Source of the DNA: JAAUTY01 sp964397305
GTDB taxonomy: Bacteria; Cyanobacteriota; Cyanobacteriia; Cyanobacteriales; Spirulinaceae
Assembly: GCA_964397305.1 (NCBI GenBank)
Contig: CAYNIP010000003.1
Location: forward strand, 62,001 to 126,000
Reading direction: 5' to 3'
Length of the DNA: 64,000 nt
Shown: positions 52,109 through 61,559 of the stretch, in pieces
Layout: each line of letters opens with the position of its first letter
Position numbering within the stretch: the first letter of the stretch is position 1
Made by a program: the position numbers and the translations under genes
The notes under the pieces: model-generated
Databases searched by the model: none
What the model saw: only the letters and a program-made list of their open reading frames with translations
What the model was told of the DNA's origin: nothing

Positions 52109-53071
52109 ATGCTAAATCAGCTTTCAACCTTTCTGAAACCCTTTCTCAAAGTCGCCCTGCTCGTTGGCCTGCTCCTCAGCCTGAGCCTTGGCCACGCCGA
52201 TACCGCCCTAGCAGCACGGAGCGGCGGCCGCATTGGCGGCGGCTCTTTCCGGGCCCCAACCCGTAGCTACTCAGCCCCTCGCGGCGGTGGCATGAGCGCC
52301 CCTCGAGTCGGCGGCGGTTATGGGGGCGGGTTTGGTTTCCCCTTCCTGATTCCCTTCTTTGGCTTTGGGGGCGGCTTTGGGGGCCTGTTTACGATCCTGA
52401 TCTTTATCGCCCTCGCCAACTTCTTGGTGAACACCCTCCGCAATGGCGGTCTGAGCCTGGGAGAAGGGGGTCAAGCAGCCCTGCCCAAGGTATCGATTGC
52501 CAAGGTCCAGGTAGGCCTGTTGGCCAACGCCCGCCAACTGCAAGCGGAACTCGACCAAATCGCCCGCCGCGCTGATACCGACACGGCGACGGGGCGGGCG
52601 AAGGTGTTGCAGGAGACCACGTTGGCCCTGCTCCGCCACCCCAACTACTGGGTCTATGGCGCGACGGAATCCCAGGAGCGCCTGCCCCTGGACCAGGCCG
52701 AAGGCCGTTTTAATCAACTCGCCTTAGGGGAGCGCAGCAAGTTCACGGCCGAGACCCTCTCAAAGGTGGACAATCGCCTCCAAGAGTCCGGCCTGGCCCC
52801 AGCGGCGACGGACACGACCTCCCTGGCAGCGCAGGTGCAGCAGGAACCCGGCGAATATATCGTGGTGACGCTGCTGGCTGGGGTTGAGGGCAAGTTGAGC
52901 CTGCCCAAAGTCAATGGGGCGGAGGATCTCAAGGCGGCCCTGGGAGCCATCGGCGGGGTGGGGGGCGATCGCCTGCTAGCCTTTGAAGTCCTCTGGACGC
53001 CGCAAGCCCTTGGCGACACCCTGAGCACCGATGACATCCTCGCAGAATACCCCAATCTGAAACTGGTCTAG
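52109..53071 (+). CDS. DUF1517 membrane protein
   Basis: This 320-residue protein belongs to a family shared by cyanobacteria and chloroplasts. The N-terminus has a hydrophobic signal or anchor (VALLVGLLLSLSLGHADTALA), then a Gly/Arg/Ser-rich stretch (SGGRIGGGSFRAPTRSYSAPRGGG). A second hydrophobic segment is FPFLIPFFGFGGGFGGLFTILIFIALANFLV. The C-terminal domain holds VSIAKVQVGLLANARQLQAEL, LRHPNYWVYG and GEYIVVTLLAGVEGKLSLP, the family core. The function is not established; the location is probably the thylakoid or plasma membrane. A family B element sits in the promoter-proximal region. Confidence 0.9.
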   Translation: MLNQLSTFLKPFLKVALLVGLLLSLSLGHADTALAARSGGRIGGGSFRAPTRSYSAPRGGGMSAPRVGGGYGGGFGFPFLIPFFGFGGGFGGLFTILIFIALANFLVNTLRNGGLSLGEGGQAALPKVSIAKVQVGLLANARQLQAELDQIARRADTDTATGRAKVLQETTLALLRHPNYWVYGATESQERLPLDQAEGRFNQLALGERSKFTAETLSKVDNRLQESGLAPAATDTTSLAAQVQQEPGEYIVVTLLAGVEGKLSLPKVNGAEDLKAALGAIGGVGGDRLLAFEVLWTPQALGDTLSTDDILAEYPNLKLV

Positions 53072-53171
53072 GGCTTGGCCGACGCTGGACTTGGGGGGGA
53101 ACCCCTAGGTTCGTCGTTGCGCTTCAGCGCCCCCGGAATCCCCTAGGAGCGAGAACCCGTCCGGAGCCAGC

Positions 53172-53615
53172 CTAGTCTGGCTCCGACTGCTTGGCCGGCA
53201 CCAACGCTTGCACCCGTTGCCACTGCTCCAGGGTCACTTTGAAATTGGTGCTATTGGGAGCCCGTAAAACCAAGAGGTGCTGAAGTACGGGGTCTTGCTT
53301 GAGGGCGGGTCGCAATAGAGGCTGCTGGAGGAATTTTTGGGTGAACTGGAGCAGGGCTTGGGGCTTGCTGCCGATGCGGCTCTTGTCCAGCCAGTAGTCT
53401 CGGTCGGGGGGATCAGGGCGCAGGCGGGGCAATTCAGCAATGGTCGCGAGGGCATAGATTCCCGCCGCCGGGCCCGCGAGCCAGACGATGACTTCATCGC
53501 CGAGGGCCAAGTCCTTAGCGTAGCGAGTGGTCAACCAGGGCATTTGCTGGTAGTCGCGAAGCGCATCGAGGACACGATAGTACTTGGGATTGCCTTGGAA
53601 CAGCCAGTAGGCCAT
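53172..53615 (-). CDS. EVE-domain protein
   Basis: This protein of about 147 residues opens MAYWLFQGNPKYYRVLDAL and has TRYAKDLALGDEVIVWLAGPAAGIYALATI, the signature of the EVE (PUA-like) fold. EVE domains bind modified bases in DNA or RNA and often accompany restriction or defence genes. Here it stands alone. The first half fits the domain well; the second half (FTQKFLQQPLLRPALKQDP to FKVTLEQWQRV) completes it. An ATG at 53654 would add 13 residues without family match. The function is not known beyond the likely nucleic-acid-modification reading. Confidence 0.85.
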   Translation of the reverse strand: MAYWLFQGNPKYYRVLDALRDYQQMPWLTTRYAKDLALGDEVIVWLAGPAAGIYALATIAELPRLRPDPPDRDYWLDKSRIGSKPQALLQFTQKFLQQPLLRPALKQDPVLQHLLVLRAPNSTNFKVTLEQWQRVQALVPAKQSEPD

Positions 53616-53808
53616 GCGGGTTGGGGCGGGGTTAGCATCACTACTCCTTAGCATTAAACGCGATGGGCGAGACCGGGGGCAAGGGCGGTCCCACCCCTGG
53701 CGACCTACCCACCCGCTGAGCAGTCGGTGGGGTTGCGCCCGCCGTTAGCCCCGTGCTTGGGGCGGCCGGCGTCAACTCCGGCCTGGGCACTATCCAGGGT
53801 TTCAGGCT

Positions 53809-54711
53809 TTACGGTGGCGGTGGCGACAACTGCTGGTGGAGCAACTTGATCAGTTGCGCGGGGTGGCGGGCGACGGGAACCCGCGCTTTCTTGTAGGCTG
53901 CGATTTTCTGCTTGGCGGTGCTGGTGTGGGGGGCGGGCTGGACGAATTGACTGGCGATCTCGGTGGCAGCTTCTTGGGGGGGACGTTCGGCGGTAATGGT
54001 TTGGCCGGCGATGTAGGCGAGGAAGGGCTTGGGGAGGGCTTGGGTGCTCAGGGTCACGGCGGTGTGGCTGTCGAGCAGGTGCTGTTCAATCAGTACGATC
54101 GCTTCGGTGCTGGGATCAGCCGCTAGGAGGGGCAGCCAGGCCTCGGCCTCGCTGCCGAGGCTCGCGCCGCTGCCCAATTCAACGGCCAGGGACTGACCGA
54201 GTCCGGCTCGGCCGAGTTCGCTGGCTAGCTCATCCAGGAGGCCGTGGCTGCGGCTGAGCAGGGCGATCGCCCCGGGGCTGTAGCAGTCGGTGGCGAGCGC
54301 TCCCCAGGATAGTTTCCCAGGCACGATCACCCCGGCGCCGCCGGGGCCCAGGAGGCGGGTCCCGGCGGCGTCGGCTTGGTCCCTGAGGCGAAGCAGATCC
54401 AAAGGAGGCAGATCCGGAGTGGTAAGGATCAATTGCCGGAGGCCGGCGGCGATCGCTTCGAGGCCGGCATCCAGAGCCTCGTAGGGGCTGTTGAAGAGAA
54501 TGCTGGTGGTCACATTCCCCGCCACTTGGACAGCCTGCTCGACCAAATCGAAGAGGGGGATCTCCCCGAGGCGATCGCCCCCACGCCCCGCCTGAACTCC
54601 AGCAACAATAGGTGTCCCGTAGGCCTGCATCTGGGCAGCCCAATAGGCTCCAGGTGGTTCGGCAATACCTTGGATGATCGCATTACCCGTTAACGACCAA
54701 GAAGAGGTCAT
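53809..54711 (-). CDS. Succinyl-CoA ligase alpha-subunit-like protein lacking the active-site histidine
   Basis: This 300-residue protein follows the SucD plan. It has an N-terminal CoA-binding half (SLTGNAIIQGIAEPPGAYWAAQMQAYGTPIVAGVQAGRGG; VPLFD-type segment; LLGPGGAGVIVPGK). The C-terminal half has AIALLSRSHGLLDELASELGRAGLGQSLAVELGSGAS and TEAIVLIEQHLLDSH. In true SucD the phosphorylated His lies in an M-G-H-A-G motif after YIAG. Here YIAGQTITAERPPQEAATEI has no His, so the phosphoryl-transfer step should fail. The beta subunit is not in the window. It may be a diverged ligase or a CoA-binding regulator. A longer N-terminus to 54777 is less likely. Confidence 0.8.
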   Translation of the reverse strand: MTSSWSLTGNAIIQGIAEPPGAYWAAQMQAYGTPIVAGVQAGRGGDRLGEIPLFDLVEQAVQVAGNVTTSILFNSPYEALDAGLEAIAAGLRQLILTTPDLPPLDLLRLRDQADAAGTRLLGPGGAGVIVPGKLSWGALATDCYSPGAIALLSRSHGLLDELASELGRAGLGQSLAVELGSGASLGSEAEAWLPLLAADPSTEAIVLIEQHLLDSHTAVTLSTQALPKPFLAYIAGQTITAERPPQEAATEIASQFVQPAPHTSTAKQKIAAYKKARVPVARHPAQLIKLLHQQLSPPPP

Positions 54712-54798
54712 GGCAAGCCAACATTGAGAATTGAAGGACTCGATACACCCAGCCGTTGAACAGGACGCGCCTAGCACGGCTAACTGGGTTAGCTGGCT

Positions 54799-55011
54799 TT
54801 ACAGTAGCATTTCAGCCCGCTGTTGGTAGCAGCCCGCTCGTTGGGGGTCGGCGATCGCGAGCCGTAGCCAGCCCGGCGTCCGCCAGTGGTCAGTCAGAAA
54901 AGTGGCCCTACCCCCTTGCGTTAGATCCGCTAGGTATAAATAATGATGCTCAGGTGTGAGGAACAGTGAGAGTAGAAAGCTCTTGGGGTCGAAACACGGC
55001 AAGACTCCCAA
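54799..55011 (-). CDS. Possible small protein, unknown
   Basis: The frame of up to 70 codons reads LTPEHHYLYLADLTQGGRAT, then FLTDHWRTPGWLRLAIADPQ, with ordinary amino-acid composition and aromatic-rich order. It is not like the shadow frames elsewhere. No ATG is available at the head, so a TTG (55011) or an internal non-ATG codon would have to serve. It lies in the 400-bp gap between the SucD-like gene and cysH. I do not recognise a family. Confidence 0.4.
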   Translation of the reverse strand: MGVLPCFDPKSFLLSLFLTPEHHYLYLADLTQGGRATFLTDHWRTPGWLRLAIADPQRAGCYQQRAEMLL

Positions 55012-55109
55012 GGGCTTTTTTACTTTGGCCGCTTTACTCCCGGCCCGAATCTCCGCTGAAGCCGTCCCAGGCGCTACACTGGGTTTGTTGTGCCGGGAGG
55101 TATTGCTGA

Positions 55110-55928
55110 ATGCCCAGGAACCAACTCACCCAACCCAGCGCCAGGGCTCGTCAGGGCGATCGCGCGACCCAGGAGCCTCCTGATTACCCCTTGCCCGAGC
55201 TCGATCTCGCGGCTGTGAATCAGGAGCTGGCGCAGCAGTCGCCGACCGCGATTATTGAGTGGAGCGCCGCGACGTTCGGCCGTGGGTTGGTGATGAGCAC
55301 GAGCTTTGGGATTCAGTCGGCGGTGATGCTGCACCTCGTTACCTCCGTGGTGCCCGATATTCCGATCATCTGGATCGACACCGGCTACCTACCGGCGGAA
55401 ACCTACCGCTTTGCTCGCGATCTGACCGCACGCCTGTCCCTGAACCTCCAAGTCTATCAATCTCCCCTGAGCCCGGCCCGCATGGAGGCCCTCTACGGCA
55501 AACTCTGGGAGCAGAGCAGCATCGAAGCCCTCAACCGCTACGACACCCTCCGCAAGGTGGAGCCGATGCAGCGGGCCCTACGAGAACTAGGGGCGACGGC
55601 CTGGCTCGCCGGACTGCGGCGGGGCCAGACTGACCACCGCAAGACCCTCGATTTTGTGGTGCGCCAAGACGCGATCTACAAAATTTCCCCCATCCTGACC
55701 TGGCACGCGCGGGATGTGTACTACTACCTGACGGAGCACAACCTTCCCTACCATCCCCTCTTCAATGAGGGCTATACGACGGTCGGGGATTGGCACTCGA
55801 GCCGACCCCTGCTAGCCGATGATGCGGACGAGCGGAATACCCGCTTCCAGGGCCTGAAGCAGGAATGTGGCCTCCACCTACCGCAGACGGTCGGCGAAGC
55901 CGAGAGCCTCGATTCCAGCGCCCTCTAA
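55110..55928 (+). CDS. cysH: Phosphoadenylylsulfate (PAPS) reductase
   Basis: This enzyme reduces PAPS to sulfite with thioredoxin in sulfate assimilation. The 272-residue protein has STSFGIQSAVMLHLV (PP-loop), IIWIDTGYLPAETY, the LRKVEPMQRAL block, GLRRGQTDHRKTL and the C-terminal catalytic KQECGLH (Cys253). The paired cysteines of the iron-sulfur APS-reductase type are missing, which supports PAPS as substrate. It uses the SulP-type or other sulfate uptake encoded elsewhere. The 5' region has several possible starts; the ATG at 55110 follows GGAGGTATTGCTGA. Confidence 0.95.
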   Translation: MPRNQLTQPSARARQGDRATQEPPDYPLPELDLAAVNQELAQQSPTAIIEWSAATFGRGLVMSTSFGIQSAVMLHLVTSVVPDIPIIWIDTGYLPAETYRFARDLTARLSLNLQVYQSPLSPARMEALYGKLWEQSSIEALNRYDTLRKVEPMQRALRELGATAWLAGLRRGQTDHRKTLDFVVRQDAIYKISPILTWHARDVYYYLTEHNLPYHPLFNEGYTTVGDWHSSRPLLADDADERNTRFQGLKQECGLHLPQTVGEAESLDSSAL

Positions 55929-55992
55929 GGTTGCGGCTTGAGTCACGAGCGTTTGAGTCACGAGCGTTTGAGTCACGAGAGCTTTGGTCCCG

Positions 55993-58900
55993 CTAGAGGC
56001 AGGCGAAGCCGCCAAAGCTCCCCACCGCTAGGGGCGCATCGTTGGCGATCGCCTCCAGTTCCTCCAACTCCATCGCGGCCGCCGACGCGGGCTCCTCGCC
56101 CAGCTCCCGCCGATCCTGCCAGGTTTGAGCCCCGGTGAGCGGCCGGGTCGCGACTTCGGGTAAACCGCCCTGGCCTTGGCGGGTGAAGGTGCTGCCATCG
56201 GCTACGGCATCGCAGGTGGATTGGATGCGATCGCCCGGATCGGTCAGCTCCGTGGGCAAGGCGCTCAGGCCCCGGGCCGGGTCAATATCGAGCACGTTGA
56301 GCCGCACATTGCCCTGAAGACCAAATTCAGAGCTGGCGGTGATGTCGCTCTCGGGGGTGAGGCGATCGCGAAACTCGAGACCAAACACCCCCTGAGCATT
56401 GATCGTGATGTTGCCACCGTTGCCCGCAAAAGCGTTGGCCGTGATGTCACTATTTTCCTTAGGCACAGCGATGATAAAGCGGGCATTGATGTCAATATTG
56501 CCGCCGTCACCCGCTCCCTGAGCCGTGCCAGCCGTGGCGCTGATGCGGCTGTTGTGGCGCAGGAGCAGAATTTCCTCCACATCCAGGCGGATGTTGCCCC
56601 CAGCAGCGCTGGCTGTTTCAGCCTCCAGGCCGGCCTGGTGAGCCAGCGTCAGGTTGCGAGCCTGGAGATCGATGCTGCCGCCCGTGCCGCTCCCCTGGCT
56701 ACTGACCACGATTTGCCCCTGATCCTGAAGTTGAATCTGGGGAGCCCTGACCTGAAGGCTGCCGCCGGGGCCGCTAGAGCCGGGGCTGGTGTTGGCGAAG
56801 AGGCCGGAATTGGGGCCAGCGGTGATATTGGAGCCCCGGACACTGGGATTTTGGAGCGAGGTTTGCAGTTGGTAGTCCCCAGTGCCTCCCTGGGGTTCAA
56901 CGCGCAGATAGTAGGTTCCCGACGCCGTGAAGAAGTGGTTGAGGTAGGGATCATTCGTGATCGGAGCCGACCCAGGAATGGCCGAACCCGCAGAGCCCGC
57001 ATCGATAACGGTGGACTGACTGCTGGTGGCGATCGCCGTTCCCGTCCCATCCAGCAGCGTGAGGCGCGTATCCACCCCACCAAAGCCAAAGATCTCGGTA
57101 TCAATATCAAACACCCCCTGGGTTCCCGCCTCCACGTCCAGACGATAGTAATGGGCCTCGCCGGAGCCTAGATTGGCCTGCACGGAGACATAGGGCGTTA
57201 GGGTTGAATTCCCTACCCAAGGATTCGGATCAGACGCTGGCGCGAGGGAGAAGGCCGAGTTTAGATCCAGGGCCGTGGCGAGGGATGGTTGGGCACTGCC
57301 CGCCAGGACCAGAGAAGCCGCTGGGGCGATGTTGGGCACCGAGGCGCGCAGGGGCGGGGGGAGGGTGGGGCGGCTGGCGAAGTTGGGATCACTCCCGGCG
57401 ATCACCAAGGACTCGCCCGCCTGGACCCTGAGATCACCGGCCGCCCCGCTGCCGCGCGTCCCCGTCAGGATTTGCCCACCGCTGCTCAGCTCCACCTGGT
57501 TCGCCTGGACCTCGATCCGGCCGCTGTTGCCGCTGCTGAAGGTCTGAGCACTGAGCACCGCTCCCTCGCTGAGCCGCAATTCCCCCGCTCGCACGGTCAG
57601 ATCCCCCCCGGCGAAACCATTGGCGGCGGTAGAGGTGTAGACCCCGCTGAGGAAACCCTGGGCATTGCGACCCGCGAAGTCAGCGCTCCCCGCCACGTTC
57701 AGTTGCACGGTCCCCGAAGCCCCCTGGCCTTGGGTCAGGGCCTGGATTTGGGCCCCATTCCGCAATGTGAGCGCTCCGGCGTTGACCTGGATATCCCCAC
57801 CTTGGCCGATGGCCCCCCTGCTAACAGCGGTACTGAGATAGCTGTTGTTCAGGTAAACGGTGTCCCCAGCGTTGATCGCGATCTGGCCCGCGTTGCCCGT
57901 GCCGGCCGTGGCACTGAGAAGGAAGCTGTCTACCACATTGACCTGACCGGCATCAATACGAACATTGCCCGCCGAGCCGGAGCCGAGGGTACTGGTGTCG
58001 AGCCAACTGCCACTACGGAGTTCGACCAGCGGTGCGCCGAGGCTAATGTTGCCGCTCTGACCGCTGCCCGTGAGGGGCACAGTACTCGCCAGCCGTGAGC
58101 CCTCTTGGAGGCGAATCGCCTCCGTGGCCGTGAAACGGATGTCGCCGGCCACGCCCGTGTTAACCACCTCCGTATTCAACTGAGCATTGATCAGGTTGAT
58201 GCTGGGGGCCTGGAGGCGGATTGTGCCGCCGCGCCCTTCCACAGCATCACTGCGAATGTCCAGGTTCGTGGCGGTGAAAGGGCGACCGCTGCTGAGAGTG
58301 ACATTGCCCCCCCCCGAGTTGCCCCCAAAGAGCAGGCCGCCGATGCTGCTCGAGTTCAGGGTCTGGAACTGGAGCGCTCCTGCCGCGTGCAGGGTCAGCG
58401 CGCCCCCGTCTGACACGCCCTGCGTTGTGACGGTCTGCACCCTCAGGTCGCCTCCTGCCTGCAAGCTAACGTCGTTGCCCCGAGCGAAGTTAGACGATGC
58501 CAATACGTTGGAGATCACGAGGTCGCTGCCCGCACGCAGGGTCACGGCTCCCGCCGAGCCTAGCCCGCCGAAGGCCGAAACGGTATCCACCTGGAGCCGA
58601 CCTCCGGCGATCGCCACGATGTCGTCACTGTCCAGCGTCCAGTCAATTCGTGCCGTACTGAGGGTGGTGGCAGTGAGGTTGCCACCAGCCTGCAAACGCA
58701 AGCCCACGGTCGTCGTCCCATCAGAGCCGCCGTAGATCTGGCCCACGGTCAAATCGCCGCTGGCCGTGAGGGTGACGGGCCTTGCTTGAGAGCGGGGGAC
58801 TGTGGTGACAGACTCTGTGCCTGTTCTGATGTCACCAGCGGTCAAGTCGCCGCCTGAGTTCAGGGTGACGGCTCCCCCTGCCGCCCCGCCACTGCCCTCG

Positions 58901-61293
58901 GTGTTGATGGCCTGGGCGTTTAGACCAGCAGCGGCGGCAATGGTCACGGCTTGTCCTGGCCTGACAGCAAAGGTCACTCCGGGGGAGGTGCGTAGGTTGC
59001 CAGTCGTGACGAGGCCGCCGGCCTGGATCGCGATCGCCCCCGTCGCCGCCTCCAAAAAGATGTCAGCCAGATTCCCCAAATTCCCGGTCTGCACATCGCC
59101 GCCCGCCTGGAGCGTGATGTCGCCGCCCAGGTGGCTGGGGTCGGTGGGCTGCACCGCCTGGGTCGCGATCTGCCCGGTGGTGATGCCTTGCCCCGCCGTC
59201 AGCGTGACGGGGCCGGCCGCCGCTTCCTGGGCGCGGGTACTCAGGTCCCCTGTAGTGATGTGGCCGTTCGCGTTGATGGCGATCGCCCCGGCTGCTGAGT
59301 TAAAAAAGGAGAAGCTGTCCGGACTCAAGTTGCCCAGCCGCCCCGCCCAGACATCGCCCCCCGCCTGGAGCGTAATGCTCCCCCCTGCCGGCAGGGGACC
59401 AAAGGGGAACGACTCCGTTTGGCTAGCAATGTCGCCCACCGCAATATCACGCCCCGCCGTCAGCACCACCGATCCCGCATCGCTCCCCAAGGCTGTAGTA
59501 TTGGCCGCCGCCACCGTGATTTGGCCGCCCGCCGTCAAGGTAATCCCGGCACTGCTGCTCAGGGCTCCGGTGGTCAAGTCACCCCCCGCCGTCATCTGGA
59601 TCGGGCTGCCGGTGGTGCTAGGGATCACGAACGTGACACTATTGCCCGCCTCCACCGTCCCCGTGGTTAATTGCCCCCCGGCCTGCAACTCGACGCTACC
59701 GCTGGGGGCATTGTGGCCCTGAGTGGCGATCGCCTGAGTCTGCAAGTCGCCCCCCGCCACAATCCGCACATTTCCCCCCGGCAGGCTGAAAAAAGGAAGG
59801 AAACTAGAACTCAGCGTGAGGAGGTTGCCCACCGCGACACTGCCCGTCGCCTGAATCTCCAAATTGCCCGCCGGATTGAAGCTGAAAAAGTCACTAAAGC
59901 CAATCGTGTCAAGGTCGCCCAACTGCATCGAGGCTCCCGAGAGGACCAGGTCACGCCCTTGGGTCTCAATCCGGTCGTTGAGATTGAGCATCGTGATGTC
60001 ACCCACCCCATCGCCATTGGCATCCGCGATGAAGTCGATGGACCCCGTGCCGGGCGCAAAGGTGAGCACTCCCCCCACCAAGGGCTCGATCGTAATGCCC
60101 TCCAGCGCCTCCAGGATCACATCCATATCCCCCGCCAAACCCTCCAGCTCACTCTGGTAGAGCGTCACCTCCCCCCCCGCAAAGTCGGAGCCGAGGATCT
60201 GACCCAGAATGCCGCTCACATCGCCCGCGAAGTCGAAGTTGCTGCCATTGGCATCGCCATCCCCTGCGCCCGCCGCAAGGCGGATTCGTAGCGGATCGAG
60301 CAGGAGCGTGCCCGCCTCACCATGGACAGCTTGAGTATCCACCACGCCCCGAAACAGCAGGGTCTGCTTCCCGGAGACCTCCACGAGGCCGCCGTTACCG
60401 CCGAGGGAGCCGCCCTGCGCTGCGATCTCCCCATAGAAGGCCGTCGTCTCCTCCGCCCAGGCCGCCACCCAGCCACCGTGACCCACCGCCCCCGCATTGG
60501 CCCGAATCAGCGCCCCCGGAGCGATCACCAGATTCGTCGCTACCGGCCGCGGGCCCTGGCCCCGGAAGTCGCCACCGAGGAACACCGCCCCGCCGCTGGC
60601 GGAGCCAGAAACGTCGATCTCGCTGCCGGGACTGAGCAAGAGTTGATGCCCTAAAACCTCCACGGTTCCTCCGGGGGCGGTGAGGGAGCCTTGGTGTGTC
60701 ACTTGGTTCCCTTGCAGGGAGAGGGTCTGGCCCACACCCACGGCGAGGTGGCCGGCGTTGACAATATCCCCTTGATAGCCAGCGGGATATTGCAAGCCAG
60801 GGGTGATGTTGAGGGCTAAATCGGGGGGAGCCGTGGGATTTGTGGCGCTGAAATCGTAGCCGGGTAGGGCAATATTTTCTCCCGTAGAAGCATAAAAGGA
60901 CCCGGCAAGATCGAGGTGAGCATCAGGGCCGAAGTGGAGGCCGTTGGGATTGAGTAAAAACAGGTTGGCGGCTCCCTCAACGCCTAGGGTTCCCAGGATC
61001 TGGGAAATGTTGCTGCCGGTGACGCGGGTGAGGATGTTGGTGATGTTGTCGGGGTGGGCAAAGTAGACGCTTTGACCCAAGCCAATATTGAAGTCCTGGA
61101 AGCTGTGAAAGAGCAGGGAGCCCCGGGCTGCACCGCCTTCAATGAGGTCGCGCCAGCCCTGGGGGGTGACGACTGAATTTTCGCTGCCCAGAGAGTTATC
61201 AGGAAGTAGTTGCGCGCTGCTACCTCTAGGGGTGAAGATGAGCGCGAGGCTACTAAGACTCCACAAGCAAGCGGATAACCAGGGCTTCATCAT
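55993..61293 (-). CDS. Giant TpsA-type filamentous-haemagglutinin protein with inserted PPC domain
   Basis: This 1766-residue secreted protein starts with a signal peptide (LSACLWSLSSLALIFTPRGSSA). The TPS secretion domain follows, at about residues 30-260: FHSFQDFNIGLGQSVYF, NILTRVTGSNISQILGTLGV and ANLFLLNPNGLHFG. Residues ~260-1330 are repeated beta-helix turns of the forms LQAGGDVQTGNLGN and TAGGDLTTG. A region around residues 1360-1480 differs: VSVQANLGSGEAHYYRLDVEAG, FGGVDTRLTLLDGTG and HFFTASGTYYLRVEPQGG match a PPC-like (pre-peptidase C-terminal) beta-sandwich. Helix-type turns resume afterwards. Export needs a TpsB (Omp85-like) partner, which is not in the window. The many open frames on the other strand are shadows of the GC-rich repeats. 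Confidence 0.92.
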   Translation of the reverse strand: MMKPWLSACLWSLSSLALIFTPRGSSAQLLPDNSLGSENSVVTPQGWRDLIEGGAARGSLLFHSFQDFNIGLGQSVYFAHPDNITNILTRVTGSNISQILGTLGVEGAANLFLLNPNGLHFGPDAHLDLAGSFYASTGENIALPGYDFSATNPTAPPDLALNITPGLQYPAGYQGDIVNAGHLAVGVGQTLSLQGNQVTHQGSLTAPGGTVEVLGHQLLLSPGSEIDVSGSASGGAVFLGGDFRGQGPRPVATNLVIAPGALIRANAGAVGHGGWVAAWAEETTAFYGEIAAQGGSLGGNGGLVEVSGKQTLLFRGVVDTQAVHGEAGTLLLDPLRIRLAAGAGDGDANGSNFDFAGDVSGILGQILGSDFAGGEVTLYQSELEGLAGDMDVILEALEGITIEPLVGGVLTFAPGTGSIDFIADANGDGVGDITMLNLNDRIETQGRDLVLSGASMQLGDLDTIGFSDFFSFNPAGNLEIQATGSVAVGNLLTLSSSFLPFFSLPGGNVRIVAGGDLQTQAIATQGHNAPSGSVELQAGGQLTTGTVEAGNSVTFVIPSTTGSPIQMTAGGDLTTGALSSSAGITLTAGGQITVAAANTTALGSDAGSVVLTAGRDIAVGDIASQTESFPFGPLPAGGSITLQAGGDVWAGRLGNLSPDSFSFFNSAAGAIAINANGHITTGDLSTRAQEAAAGPVTLTAGQGITTGQIATQAVQPTDPSHLGGDITLQAGGDVQTGNLGNLADIFLEAATGAIAIQAGGLVTTGNLRTSPGVTFAVRPGQAVTIAAAAGLNAQAINTEGSGGAAGGAVTLNSGGDLTAGDIRTGTESVTTVPRSQARPVTLTASGDLTVGQIYGGSDGTTTVGLRLQAGGNLTATTLSTARIDWTLDSDDIVAIAGGRLQVDTVSAFGGLGSAGAVTLRAGSDLVISNVLASSNFARGNDVSLQAGGDLRVQTVTTQGVSDGGALTLHAAGALQFQTLNSSSIGGLLFGGNSGGGNVTLSSGRPFTATNLDIRSDAVEGRGGTIRLQAPSINLINAQLNTEVVNTGVAGDIRFTATEAIRLQEGSRLASTVPLTGSGQSGNISLGAPLVELRSGSWLDTSTLGSGSAGNVRIDAGQVNVVDSFLLSATAGTGNAGQIAINAGDTVYLNNSYLSTAVSRGAIGQGGDIQVNAGALTLRNGAQIQALTQGQGASGTVQLNVAGSADFAGRNAQGFLSGVYTSTAANGFAGGDLTVRAGELRLSEGAVLSAQTFSSGNSGRIEVQANQVELSSGGQILTGTRGSGAAGDLRVQAGESLVIAGSDPNFASRPTLPPPLRASVPNIAPAASLVLAGSAQPSLATALDLNSAFSLAPASDPNPWVGNSTLTPYVSVQANLGSGEAHYYRLDVEAGTQGVFDIDTEIFGFGGVDTRLTLLDGTGTAIATSSQSTVIDAGSAGSAIPGSAPITNDPYLNHFFTASGTYYLRVEPQGGTGDYQLQTSLQNPSVRGSNITAGPNSGLFANTSPGSSGPGGSLQVRAPQIQLQDQGQIVVSSQGSGTGGSIDLQARNLTLAHQAGLEAETASAAGGNIRLDVEEILLLRHNSRISATAGTAQGAGDGGNIDINARFIIAVPKENSDITANAFAGNGGNITINAQGVFGLEFRDRLTPESDITASSEFGLQGNVRLNVLDIDPARGLSALPTELTDPGDRIQSTCDAVADGSTFTRQGQGGLPEVATRPLTGAQTWQDRRELGEEPASAAAMELEELEAIANDAPLAVGSFGGFACL

Positions 61294-61410
61294 TCAAGCA
61301 TCCAATTGAGTTCTTTCAGTCTAGCTGCTCATTCTTGGATTGACTCCCTAGAGGTCTCCTCCCTTCAGGAGAAGACCTTAGGGTGAGGGCTGCTAAAGTG
61401 GGGATGCTCC

Positions 61411-61526
61411 GGGTGCATCTCCCTTTGGAGACTCCCCTTCGCCCTACTTGGGAGAAGGGGCCAGGGGATGTAGACGCGCAGCGGCTTCTCGCAGAGGGGG
61501 CAAACTTGCCTAACTGAGATGCACTC
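61411..61526 (+). repeat. Family B element, complete, with 8-bp target duplication
   Basis: GGGTGCATCTC at the left and GAGATGCACTC at the right are inverted repeats with one mismatch. GATGCTCC stands directly on both sides (61403-61410 and 61527-61534). The 116-bp element carries the GCCCTACTTGGGAGAAGGGG hairpin. Just before it, at about 61345-61390, is another piece of repeat with GGAGAAGACC. No coding frame is present. Confidence 0.9.
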
Positions 61527-61559
61527 GATGCTCCCGAGCCCATTTCCTTCAGGATTTTG

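Noticed and set aside
56176..59722. Long open frames on the plus strand (331, 269 and 306 codons)
   Set aside because: They are antisense to the 1766-residue TpsA gene, have biased composition (Ala/Pro/Arg/Val) and no domain. They arise from the GC-rich repeats of the real gene.
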